Shown: positions 1 through 8,500 of the stretch, piece by piece
How positions within the stretch are numbered: position 1 is the first letter of the stretch
Layout: every line of letters begins with the position of its first letter
Source: SAR202 cluster bacterium bin127
GTDB lineage: Bacteria > Chloroflexota > Dehalococcoidia > Lucifugimonadales > Lucifugimonadaceae
Reading direction: 5' to 3'
Assembly (NCBI GenBank): GCA_002239045.1
Contig: MPNN01000009.1
Coordinates: 1 to 64,000, forward strand
DNA length: 64,000 nt
The notes under the pieces: generated by a model
Databases searched by the model: none
What the model was told of the DNA's origin: nothing
Seen by the model: the letters and a program-made list of their open reading frames with translations, nothing else
Program-made: the position numbers and the translations under genes

Positions 1-84
1 CACCTGTTTGTCCGCGTCAATGGGGTGAGCGAACGTGGCAGGGGCGAGCACAGCGCACAGCAGGAGGAGGATTACATGTCGCAT
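1..84 (-). CDS. Secreted protein, 3' end cut by window edge
   Basis: An ATG at 84 follows a strong AGGAGGT ribosome site and opens a frame that runs off the left edge (28 codons seen). The first residues read MRHVILLLLCAVLAPATFAH, a textbook signal peptide with likely cleavage after TFA. It starts 12 bases after the stop of the membrane-protein gene to its right, so it belongs to the same transcript. The mature product lies outside the window; a periplasmic lysis or accessory protein is possible, but nothing visible decides this. Confidence 0.7.
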   Translation of the reverse strand, partial: MRHVILLLLCAVLAPATFAHPIDADKQV

Positions 85-95
85 GAGGCCACCTC

Positions 96-584
96 CTACA
101 TGAGGGGTGAAATGCCCGAGAACATCACCCCGAACACAATGGCCACGGCGACGATACGCGCGGCCCCTCGCATACAAGCCCCGAGGAAGGTGATCGCAAT
201 GAACATCAGCACGTGTGGTGCTACCCCCAAATCCGCCTTCTGGTCGTCCGTCGGACCCTCCGCGCGAAGATGCTTGAGGGTGTACTTGAAGAACCAGGCG
301 ACGATGGAAAGGCCTTCCCGGTTTTCGTCCTCCCCAGGAAGCACCACCCTCTGAACTGGCTTGAAGTGACCGTAGACGCCGAATATGGCGTAGGTGGCTG
401 CGGCCGATATGATGATCGCCCACCACGACTCCTGTATCAGTTCCCACAGGATGGTGTGCCACGGAGCCGACGCCGTCTCAGCAGCGTACGCCGGGTGGAC
501 GACGGACAGAAGTGCCAACACAGCGAATGACGCCAGCACCACGATACCGAACCACACGATTGCGCTTCCTCTTCGATTGGTCAT
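96..584 (-). CDS. Multi-pass membrane protein
   Basis: A 162-residue protein. A hydrophobic segment at about residues 9-30 ends in AYAAE, which resembles a signal-peptidase site. Two or three further hydrophobic stretches follow (about 54-71, 126-140 and 142-158), with a charged loop (PGEDENREG) between. It lies between two genes with secretion signals at the far end of the late transcript, where phages often keep holins. Topology fits a holin-like or inner-membrane accessory protein, but I see no family signature. Confidence 0.65.
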   Translation of the reverse strand: MTNRRGSAIVWFGIVVLASFAVLALLSVVHPAYAAETASAPWHTILWELIQESWWAIIISAAATYAIFGVYGHFKPVQRVVLPGEDENREGLSIVAWFFKYTLKHLRAEGPTDDQKADLGVAPHVLMFIAITFLGACMRGAARIVAVAIVFGVMFSGISPLM

Positions 585-599
585 GATTGCATCCTCCTG

Positions 600-1205
600 C
601 TAGTTGCCACGCAGGCACCGAACAAGTGCCCAAGTAGCATCGGTGCTTGGCTTGCCAAACCAAGACGCTTCGGCCGACGCCGCTACCGCCTCGCGTTCCT
701 GTATGCAAGGCTCCGCACCATCGCGCGCCTTGCGAAGCTGACGCTCCAGTTCCTCGACACGCTTGGTGGATCTCGACAGGTTCGTCCGCGAGGTGCGGAC
801 GTCTCTCTCGGCCGCTGTGGCTCGGTCCCTCCATGCCGTCTCCGCTGACTTCGACGACGCGAGAAGCTCCTGAGTGACCAGGAGCTCGGTCTCCGCCGCT
901 TTCATCTGCTGCGCGATGGTGGGGTCCGGTTCGGGGCATTGCGCCACTTCCGCTTCGGGACATACGCGGCTCTCGATATGCGATTGCAGGGCCATGAGCT
1001 CCGCATACCTGTCACACAGTGCCTTCTCGTCGTCCGTCGCCTTGTTGGTGTGACAGTGGTACTCTCCGGTCGCCTTGACGTGGTGACCACCCCACCCGTC
1101 CTTGCCTCCGCCGTGCGCCGATACGTCGGGTGCGAACAAGCACACCAGGACTCCAGCTGCGACGCCTACAGCAAGGTACAGCAATCGAATTCTCAAGTCT
1201 TTCAT
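600..1205 (-). CDS. Secreted coiled-coil protein with YHYH-type His motif
   Basis: 201 residues. Residues 1-30 form a signal peptide or anchor ending near DVSAHGGG. Next is HGGGKDGWGGHH...GEYHCH, a His/Gly/Cys cluster resembling the short YHYH-type motif found in many secreted bacterial proteins of unknown role. It is followed by a long charged helix (about 100-165) typical of a coiled coil, and several cysteines that could form periplasmic disulfides. An o-spanin or other periplasmic role is possible; function unknown. Confidence 0.65.
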   Translation of the reverse strand: MKDLRIRLLYLAVGVAAGVLVCLFAPDVSAHGGGKDGWGGHHVKATGEYHCHTNKATDDEKALCDRYAELMALQSHIESRVCPEAEVAQCPEPDPTIAQQMKAAETELLVTQELLASSKSAETAWRDRATAAERDVRTSRTNLSRSTKRVEELERQLRKARDGAEPCIQEREAVAASAEASWFGKPSTDATWALVRCLRGN

Positions 1206-1222
1206 GATTCGTCTCCAGTTGG

Positions 1223-1543
1223 TTAACGCTTCAGCAGCGTCTTTACGTCATCCTTCATCTCAGACAAGTCACGCTGCATGTGTTCCTGGTTGTTGGCAAG
1301 CACGGCCATCTTCTTGGAACCTTCCTCGAATCGCTCCGAAGTTTCACGGCGATCCGCCTTGCAATCCTCGTCATGCTGCTTGAGTTCTTTGGAGTTCTCC
1401 TCCGTCATCTCTCGCACAGCCTGAATGTCCCGAGCCCGTTCGGCATCCTTCTGCGCCAGTTTCCAAAACATGGTGAGGAGGACTGCGATACCTACCAAGC
1501 CCTCTACAGCCGCCACTATGACAAGAATGGTCGTGGTGTCCAT
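1223..1543 (-). CDS. Membrane-anchored coiled-coil protein (i-spanin-like shape)
   Basis: 106 residues from the ATG at 1543, which has GGAG about 9 bases upstream; a TTG eight codons earlier is a weaker alternative. A single N-terminal membrane helix (about 3-25, TTILVIVAAVEGLVGIAVLL) is followed by a highly charged helix to the C-terminus. One membrane segment plus a coiled coil is the build of inner-membrane spanins and of phage holin accessory proteins. It sits next to other small envelope proteins. The call rests on architecture only. Confidence 0.55.
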   Translation of the reverse strand: MDTTTILVIVAAVEGLVGIAVLLTMFWKLAQKDAERARDIQAVREMTEENSKELKQHDEDCKADRRETSERFEEGSKKMAVLANNQEHMQRDLSEMKDDVKTLLKR

Positions 1544-1583
1544 ATCACTGATCTCCGTGCTTGCCAACTTGAAACGTGGGAGG

Positions 1584-2192
1584 TTACTCGGCTGCGTCGG
1601 CCGGGGCGGCCTCGGGTGCGGGCAGAGCGTCCACGTCTTCGGACTCGGCCAGCATCCTCTTCACCTCACCCTCGACCAGGGTCTTGCAGAAGTTGATGAA
1701 GATGTCGCCTAGCTTGGACACCAGTTCAGGCGGCTCGCGGGTGATCACGAAGACGTCCACGTCCACGGTGCTCTCGCAGGAGGATTCCCGCTGCTGCTCG
1801 TGCCCGACGGTGACCTCGGCCTTGAAGGACGCCGACACCGGCCCCCACCCTGCCTGCATGCCGGCCTCGACCTTGCTGCCGACGTTGGTGCTGGACGAAT
1901 CGCGCGCACTGACGGAGAACCTTGTCGATACCTTCGTGCCCTCGCCGTAGTCGATAGGGCGGAGAGAGGTGAGGAGGAACATGGGCATCTCGATCTCGAG
2001 TACCTTCTCCTCCCCGCGGAACCGCATGACGATCTTCATGGGGACGGGCTGGGAGGCCATCTCCGCAACCGTCTGCGCGTACCCGCGCTGCGCTTCGACG
2101 TGGGTATTCGCCAGCGGGAGCAGAATGCCCGCCAGCCTCCCGCCGAGGCTGTCCATATAGTTTGCTTCGCGTGCTTCGATATCCATTGTCAC
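1584..2192 (-). CDS. DUF2589 family protein
   Basis: 202 residues from a GTG at 2192 that overlaps the upstream stop (GTGA); an ATG two codons on is also possible. The middle carries the DUF2589 pattern: RFSVSARDSS..., then a Gly/Ala/Ser amphipathic beta region, then VDVDVFVITREPPEL and a terminal helix. The family is widespread in bacteria and has no established function. The neighbour at 2189-2689 ends in a similar VEFKMGRPPELLGVLRDKL stretch, so the two are probably divergent tandem copies acting together. Confidence 0.65.
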   Translation of the reverse strand: MTMDIEAREANYMDSLGGRLAGILLPLANTHVEAQRGYAQTVAEMASQPVPMKIVMRFRGEEKVLEIEMPMFLLTSLRPIDYGEGTKVSTRFSVSARDSSSTNVGSKVEAGMQAGWGPVSASFKAEVTVGHEQQRESSCESTVDVDVFVITREPPELVSKLGDIFINFCKTLVEGEVKRMLAESEDVDALPAPEAAPADAAE

Positions 2193-2689
2193 TTGCCCTC
2201 TTCAGTTTGTTTCTGCGTTGCGGTCAAGGCGTCCATAAGCGCCACTGTGAGCTTGTCCCGAAGAACTCCTAGGAGCTCGGGAGGCCGCCCCATTTTGAAC
2301 TCGACGCGAACGTCCGCCGTCATCTCGTTCGCCATCGCACCACCCCGCCTCAAGGTCATGCTCGTATTCGAGGCGGGCACCTTTCGCGTATCCTTCTTGC
2401 CAGTCACCGTACCTTCCGGTAGCTTTACGCGAACATTGCGGAGGACGTACACCAACCTATCTAGGTCGCTGACGCCTCCTGTCAGAGCTGCCCATTCAGG
2501 AATTGGTACGACCACCTTCTTCCCGTCGGGCAACGTCACTCGTACTTTGCGCGTTTTCAAATCCCGGATTCCATCCTCGTCCGGGGGCTCCAGGTATTCG
2601 TCGAGCAATCGCAAGCTTGCCGCGCGAGCGTGTGCCGACGCTATGTTGCCGCTTTCTCCAAGAGCGGCGAGGAAGTCCTCTAACTGCAT
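2189..2689 (-). CDS. DUF2589-like partner protein
   Basis: 166 residues from the ATG at 2689, chosen for the AGGAGA ribosome site just upstream. The C-terminal part (TADVRVEFKMGRPPELLGVL, then a helix) resembles the end of the DUF2589 protein encoded next, with which it shares a 4-base overlap. The middle contains a DGKKVVVPIPEWAAL segment. Function unknown; the pairing suggests a hetero-oligomer. Confidence 0.5.
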   Translation of the reverse strand: MQLEDFLAALGESGNIASAHARAASLRLLDEYLEPPDEDGIRDLKTRKVRVTLPDGKKVVVPIPEWAALTGGVSDLDRLVYVLRNVRVKLPEGTVTGKKDTRKVPASNTSMTLRRGGAMANEMTADVRVEFKMGRPPELLGVLRDKLTVALMDALTATQKQTEEGK

Positions 2690-2700
2690 CACGTTGTCTC

Positions 2701-3159
2701 CTACTTGGGTTTGATGACCGTGGCGTACAGTCGCACTCCGAACAACCACCACAGCCATCGGCGCACCCAAGACATGCCAACTGCCTTGAGTATGTGTCGG
2801 AACTCAACGTCTCCGATACGTCTCCACTTCCATTCCAACTGCTCGTCGTTGATAGCGTCGCAGATCACGTCATGGACGAGGGAAGCCTCCATGCTGTTCG
2901 CGGTGTCAATGGCTTTGGTCGCACCATCCCACCCGAACCCCTCCGGTATCAGGAGTCCCTCGCAATTCATGATCACTTCCTGCGAGCCTTCGTACTGTTT
3001 GCCAGTCAGTCGAAGTACAACATCCTGACCTTGGTTCTTGTGCACCTCGGCGATCGCGGCGTGCTTCGCCCTATTCGACAGCCAGAAGTGCTGGTAAGGC
3101 TTGAGCAACCGATACTTGAAAAGTACCGTCTTGTACACAAGCGGGCTTAGGGTAATCAT
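2701..3159 (-). CDS. DUF1353-like protein
   Basis: 152 residues. A central segment IPEGFGWDGATKAIDTANSM then ASLVHDVICDAI resembles the DUF1353 pattern (an entry into a small hydrophobic pocket followed by a conserved HD pair), seen in small proteins from phages and bacteria of unknown role. The C-terminus (WVRRWLWWLFGVRLYATVI) is strongly hydrophobic and may touch the membrane. The start overlaps the upstream stop by 4 bases. Confidence 0.45.
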   Translation of the reverse strand: MITLSPLVYKTVLFKYRLLKPYQHFWLSNRAKHAAIAEVHKNQGQDVVLRLTGKQYEGSQEVIMNCEGLLIPEGFGWDGATKAIDTANSMEASLVHDVICDAINDEQLEWKWRRIGDVEFRHILKAVGMSWVRRWLWWLFGVRLYATVIKPK

Positions 3160-3467
3160 TCTTCCGTCCTCTCCATCAGGCGTCCCACGTCGATTGCCAA
3201 AGAACCCACCTCGCGATTTACCTCACTTGCGAGCCAGCGTTGTCGGGCGGCTATCTGGTCCTGCTCGTCGCGAATCTCCTCCAAGGAAATCGTCTGTGTC
3301 GCTAGCTCCCTACGGATGACTTCCTGTTCTCGACGAATCTCCGCGAGACGCTCAGTCTGCTCTATGGACCGCTCCCGTTCGTCCATGATGAACCAAGCAC
3401 CGCCGCCCACGCCCGCTACCAAGCTAGCGACACTTACCCAGCGGGCGATTGGATGATCGTCAAGCAT
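3156..3467 (-). CDS. Membrane-anchored coiled-coil protein
   Basis: 103 residues. One N-terminal membrane helix (about 10-27, VSVASLVAGVGGGAWFIM) is followed by a long Glu/Arg/Gln-rich helix. It has the same build as the product of 1223-1543, so the region has two spanin- or holin-accessory-like candidates. It overlaps the next gene by 4 bases. No family signature seen. Confidence 0.6.
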   Translation of the reverse strand: MLDDHPIARWVSVASLVAGVGGGAWFIMDERERSIEQTERLAEIRREQEVIRRELATQTISLEEIRDEQDQIAARQRWLASEVNREVGSLAIDVGRLMERTEE

Positions 3468-3468
3468 G

Positions 3469-3666
3469 CTACTCCGCCTCCGGTTCCTTGATGGTCGCGA
3501 TCACCGTATTGCTGATTCCCTTCGCCTTCGCGCACGCCTTCGCAGCCGTAGCGGCAATGTCGATTGCCTCGTTCACGGTCACGTCGCCGTCTTCGAGGGC
3601 ACGCGATACAGCCGGGGCCGTCGCAAGCCATACGGTGAGCAGTGGATTGAGATTGATTGGTTTCAC
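3469..3666 (-). CDS. Small hypothetical protein
   Basis: 65 residues from a GTG at 3666 that overlaps the stop of the upstream small gene (GTGA). The sequence is Ala/Val rich with two predicted helices and an acidic tail. Coupled start and stop positions on both sides support it as a real gene; role unknown. Confidence 0.55.
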   Translation of the reverse strand: MKPINLNPLLTVWLATAPAVSRALEDGDVTVNEAIDIAATAAKACAKAKGISNTVIATIKEPEAE

Positions 3667-3821
3667 GATTGCATCTCTCCTGTTTCAAGTTTCGAGGCAA
3701 TTGCCCGTGCCTCGTTCCCATTGCCAAGTGACCAGGATGTGTAGCGGTCGGTGCTGGTATCAAGAATCCACCACACCTCTCCGGGACCACACTCTTTCAT
3801 GTGCTTTGCTACAAACCTCAC
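3663..3821 (-). CDS. Small hypothetical protein (52 aa)
   Basis: An open frame of 52 codons fills what would otherwise be a 150-base gap. It begins with GTG overlapping the stop of the upstream gene (GTGA at 3821-3818) and ends in a TGA overlapping the next GTG (GTGA at 3666-3663). It reads MRFVAKHMKECGPGEVWWIL and ends KLETGEMQS. The double coupling is the same as at confirmed junctions elsewhere in the window, which supports translation. A longer frame in another phase (3434-3790) is rejected in its favour. Confidence 0.55.
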   Translation of the reverse strand: MRFVAKHMKECGPGEVWWILDTSTDRYTSWSLGNGNEARAIASKLETGEMQS

Positions 3822-4462
3822 TTCTTTACCTCCTTGTGCGCTTCGTCGCGTTCGGTGGTTGATATGTCGGGGATGCCCGCGTACAAGCGGAGGTCCCGAA
3901 CATACGGCTTAGCTCCTCTACGTGTTCTCCTGCCGGTGAATGTTCGCGTTGCGTCGATTATGCGTTGCATACGGGAATCGACGGCAGAGGAGGGCTGAGA
4001 CACACTCCACTCTACCATATTCGAATGCGTCTCGCCCGTGTGGTCCCGTCGGTCTTCGATCATGATCTGCCACGGACCGCTACCAGGCATCTCACTCGCA
4101 ACAACATGCAAGGGGCGGTTCGCCAGCGTTCGGGACCGCCGAGTCCCCTGCTCGTATCCCCCAATCTGTGTCCACGTGCGCCGAGGAGGAGTCCTTACGA
4201 ACCGCACTCGATTGACCGTACCATCGTCGTTCAATTGCTTGTTCGGATGGATGTGGCCGTTCGGGTCTGGCACGTACTCCGTCGCCCCATGTGGCAAGTC
4301 CACAAGCGGTTGGTGACCATGCACGCTGCTCGAACGGGCGAATAGACGGTAGTCGTTCCCGTCGTCGCCATCGAACTGGACGAGCACGCCACGCCAGTGG
4401 CCGCCAACGCCCTGCCGCGCCCACTCAGAGCGCGGAAGGATTCTCAGGTTACTTGGACGCAT
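3818..4462 (-). CDS. Hypothetical protein, Arg-rich
   Basis: 214 residues, basic, rich in Arg and His. The opening LRILPRSEWARQGVG faintly recalls the entry to peptidoglycan amidases, but the zinc-ligand pattern of that family is absent, so I do not call it an endolysin. The middle holds HGHQPLVDLPHGATEY and HIHPNK segments. It follows the protein at 4472-5554 within 10 bases and is coupled to the small gene after it. Function unknown. Confidence 0.55.
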   Translation of the reverse strand: MRPSNLRILPRSEWARQGVGGHWRGVLVQFDGDDGNDYRLFARSSSVHGHQPLVDLPHGATEYVPDPNGHIHPNKQLNDDGTVNRVRFVRTPPRRTWTQIGGYEQGTRRSRTLANRPLHVVASEMPGSGPWQIMIEDRRDHTGETHSNMVEWSVSQPSSAVDSRMQRIIDATRTFTGRRTRRGAKPYVRDLRLYAGIPDISTTERDEAHKEVKK

Positions 4463-4471
4463 GTCGTTTCC

Positions 4472-5554
4472 CTAGCTGGTCGGGATGAGGTACGCGGGAT
4501 CTTGCACCCACTCCACCCGGCCAATGTCCTGCCCCGGCCGCGTACCTTCGGGAATGGGACGTCGGAATCGAACAGCCACGAAGAGGAAGGCGCTGGCCTT
4601 GGGCTCGTCGTCGCGATACGTGTAGTTGCCACGCAACACTTGCCCGTTTCGCAGGTGATCGAAATCCCAATTGGGATCGGGCAGATTGTCGTGCCCCTCG
4701 ATTACGTGCTTCGAGGTGACGGCGGTGTAGCAGTACTCGTAGCCGCCTACAGGGTCCTCACCACGCCGCGGGGCGTTCACAAGGCGGTCCCACCGCGTCT
4801 CGTAGTCGTGCTCCTTCTGCACGGCCGCGAGGACGAAGCCAACTTGCGCCTGAATCGACTGCCACACAATCGCCTGCTTGTTGGCAACCCAGTCTTGACC
4901 CACCGCCAGAATCGCCTTCTCGACGGGGTCGTGGATGTGCGCTTCGTGCGGGTTCTGATGATAGTAGCCGAGATGCACCTTGCGAGCCTCGGCGAGGACA
5001 TGCGCTTTCACATCCTCGCGGAAGTTCCCGAGGTAGTCATACGCGCGGCTTGCGGCGCCGAATGCGTCCCGGCTGTCGGAGGTGCTGCTCAGGAGGGCGC
5101 TGTACGTCGCGGTCCGAAGCACCTTGTGTAGGGCGTGCATCTGGCGTTCGAATACCGTGGTGATGCTCGCGAGCAGCTTGAACTCGTGGTCGATATGGAA
5201 GTCCTTGTCGCAGTGCGCGAAGAGCCATCCGGTGTTGTCGGCGTTCGGGTAGGCGGTAGTGGCATTTACAATGTCTCCGATCGCCATGCGTGGGTCGATG
5301 GGGTAGTACAAAGCCGCAAGATATTCATGAGGCTGCTTGCCAAACTTTATGTGGAATCTCCCTCTGGACGATTCCACGAAGGTTCCCTCTATTGTTTCAA
5401 ATTGATGACCATTCCAAATAGCGAAACGCATTGGGTTACTGTCTGAAATATGCCAACCCATTGAAGTCAGATTAGCATCCATTGGCAAACCCAAGTCCGA
5501 CCTGCCAATGTAAGTAGATCCATCCTCAGTGGTTCGGAGTATTCCTGTGTTCAT
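4472..5554 (-). CDS. Hypothetical protein, possible fibre-associated
   Basis: 360 residues from the ATG at 5554, which has AGGAGG at good distance; the upstream extension to 5593 lacks such a site. The N-terminal 100 residues look beta-rich; the middle is helical (about 130-260) with several His residues (HLGYYHQNPHEAHIHD). It starts 17 bases after the 1280-residue fibre gene and shares its transcript, so a role in the tail tip is plausible. I recognise no family. Confidence 0.55.
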   Translation of the reverse strand: MNTGILRTTEDGSTYIGRSDLGLPMDANLTSMGWHISDSNPMRFAIWNGHQFETIEGTFVESSRGRFHIKFGKQPHEYLAALYYPIDPRMAIGDIVNATTAYPNADNTGWLFAHCDKDFHIDHEFKLLASITTVFERQMHALHKVLRTATYSALLSSTSDSRDAFGAASRAYDYLGNFREDVKAHVLAEARKVHLGYYHQNPHEAHIHDPVEKAILAVGQDWVANKQAIVWQSIQAQVGFVLAAVQKEHDYETRWDRLVNAPRRGEDPVGGYEYCYTAVTSKHVIEGHDNLPDPNWDFDHLRNGQVLRGNYTYRDDEPKASAFLFVAVRFRRPIPEGTRPGQDIGRVEWVQDPAYLIPTS

Positions 5555-5570
5555 AGAACTCTCCTCCTTT

Positions 5571-8500
5571 CTATCTGGCGTAGGCCGCAACAATAGACCA
5601 ATGGGCAGCGCCTCCGGCGACCATTAAGGTCGTAGTTAACTCCGTACCTGCCTCGTTCAATGTCACTTGAACAGTTGTAGCACTGATGTTTTCTTGGTCA
5701 GCACGGTTTGCCTCTACATTAAATTCCTTTGCCGTGCCCGGAACCAACTGAACCCTAGCAATATCAATTGAGTAAACATGAGCGTTAGTATGGTTCACCT
5801 CAATCCGAAACTCGTCATCCGTCGGCAGCACCGTATACGGACTGGCACCTGCGAGTGCACGCCACCCTGGTCGAGGCTCACCAAGCATTCCAAGGTAGGT
5901 CCAAGTAGCCCCGTCCTTGATAAAACTCAGGTGGACCTTACGAACTTCCGTGGCGTGGCTCGGCATCCTCGGCTGCGGCAAATCACCTCTAGCTATAGCA
6001 GCATTGAGTGTTAGCGTGCGCGAGGCACCCGCGGCTTGTGTCACCGTGAGAATCGCTGCGTCTCCGGGCTGCCCATTTGTTATGTTCAATACCGCATTTA
6101 CACCCAACGCCAAAGTAGCGCGAAGCGTACTATCAGCGTTCCATGTGATAGCGGCGGCGGATGTAAGAGCATGAGGATATGAATTACTGCCCACCCGTTT
6201 CGCAATGCGCGCTCTGTGATTATGTACACGCGCGTCTGCCGCCGTTAAGAACTCGACATCTACATCTACAGCTGGTGCCGCGTTATTCGCAATGTTCCTC
6301 CTGACTAGGTCTGGAACGTTGAATGAAAGAACGTTGTTGGCATCACTAATCCCACCGAAGTTGCCTGACGCTACCGCCGTCGTGCCAAGGATCGTGCCCT
6401 GCAACCTTACACGCACCTTCGCGATACTGTCCGCCTTGGTGTTAGGATCTTCAAGCGAGACGGTTATTTGTTCGGGCAGCACCGTCCCGGACAGAGAATG
6501 TGGAGTCACGTCAATCTGGTTGAACGGAGAAATCAGAGCATTGAGAGTTTCGTCGCCTTGCTCCCGCGCGGTGGCTTCTTCAGTGATTGGTGCCAGCGCT
6601 TGGCCGCCAAGCTCACCCTTCCAAATACCATGCGTGGCGTCCCGGCGCTTCTGCATCACTACATCCAGGCCCGCTGCAAATTGTGCCAGGTTGAAATAAG
6701 TCCAGGGAGCCGCGGCGTTCGGGAGTTTGTTGTGTTCGTAGATTGGCTCCGGCGCACCGTCAATAGTATAGCGGTAACGGAGGTTATCTAGTCCGTCCCT
6801 AAGGCGCATCAAGACGATATCATTGACCGCAGTCGTCGCAACCGCCGATGCCCACACTTGGGCATTTGTAAGGTCAGCCGGGTCGAATGAGCGGTCGAGG
6901 ATTTGTGCGTGCAGCGTGCTCGACTCAGGGATGACCGTTATCTGCACTTCCTGTGCTGGTGCGGCAGCCCATACCGAACTATCAACTGCCAAGTCAACGT
7001 CGGCTGTCTTTTGTTCTACAACACCCAAACGTTCACTATTCGACTGCGCGGCGGCCAACGCTTCCTGCGCGCCGTCGCGCGCGGTCTGGTCTGTGCTATC
7101 CCCGCCTCGTCTCAACAAATTACCTACGCGCACCCACCTCTTGGTCCCAAGAAGCAGGACCATCATCACATCACCAGCAATGGCGGATGTTAGATTGGTA
7201 GTAGGATCTGCGAGATCCACGAAAGACAATCCGTCCGCAACATTCTGCGTTATTACCCTGACGTCCCTACCGGTATTGGTTTCCGCAAGATCTGGTAACG
7301 TATTACCGGCAGATATCTGTCCGGCCGCAAGTCGGTCTCGCCACGCACGCTGCCGTTCCGGGGTGTCGGCCTGCGCCTTGATTGGCAGAAGACTATTGTC
7401 GGGAATCGCTGCGTCCGTTCCCTGAGCGTCCTCCTCCCATCCGAGCACGTCACCATTGAACTTTGGTACCTTGTTATCGCGAGAACCTGCGGCGGGCAGT
7501 TCCGGCAATGCAGGAAGGCCTTCCAATGTAGTGACACGAGCGCCGAGTGCGGCATCGCCGGCCTGACGAGCAGCGATTTCCACAGTGAGGTCGTCTGCAA
7601 CTGAAGACGCGTCGGTGGGAGTCTCGGCAACCACCTCAAGCAGGAAATTGTGATTCTCTAAATCTAGCGGCTGTGCCCCCGAACGATCCTGGTACGTTAA
7701 CTGCGCTTGAAGAGTTTCCTCGCCGTCGCGAGCTATTGCACGGTTGGTGTTGCCTGCAGCCGCCGCATTGAAAGCAAAGACGTAGTCCTCGTCCGCGAGC
7801 ACGTACTCAACGCGAACTACGGCACCCTTGATGTTGAGTTGAAGATGCGTAGTACCGGAAGGAACCGCCCCCGAGTGCAAATGAATAAAGTAGTTCCGGG
7901 CGTCGTCATTCTCGGTCGACCAATAGCTGGGTCTGATCCGAATCGTGTCTATGTTGTCGCGAATGATTCTAGCGACGTCCGCCTCTGTCAGCCCAACCGC
8001 ATCATCTTCCCAACCTATAGCATCACCGTTGAACTTGGGAATCTTGTTGTCCCTCGAACCCTCTTCGGGATACTCGGGCAACTCCCGCACTACGTGGGTT
8101 TCGTCTTCCAGCCACAGCACCGCAGGGTCGACGGTTGTGTAGACTGGCGTAACATCATCGTAGAACACCACTATGAAGTGGTAAGAATGGCGGCCCTGAG
8201 CATCGCGTTGTATACGGCCGCCCGCACCGCTTTCCTCTGAAGCGCTGATATTGAAGTCGATAACGCGATTGTCCTGAACGAGTGTCCAATCCTCTCGGTG
8301 CACTTCCGTGGTTGATCTGTCTGCTGCCCGCACATAGACGCGCAGCGAATCCACGTCCACGCCTCGGTCACCGTAACCGAGAGTGCTAAGGACGCCTAGC
8401 ACCAGTGCGTAGTCCCCATCCAGGTCATCACGGTTGACAATCGTCTCCGTGTAATTCGGCTTGGAATAGATGCGGGCTTCTTGCGTCGGTTGCGCGATCA

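Noticed and set aside
3434-3790. 118-residue frame
   Set aside because: Protein composition is shadow-like (many Cys/Arg/His), and two coupled smaller genes explain the same bases.
3818-4462. N-acetylmuramoyl amidase (PRSEWA-like start)
   Set aside because: The His/Cys zinc ligands of the amidase family do not follow; resemblance stops after a few residues.
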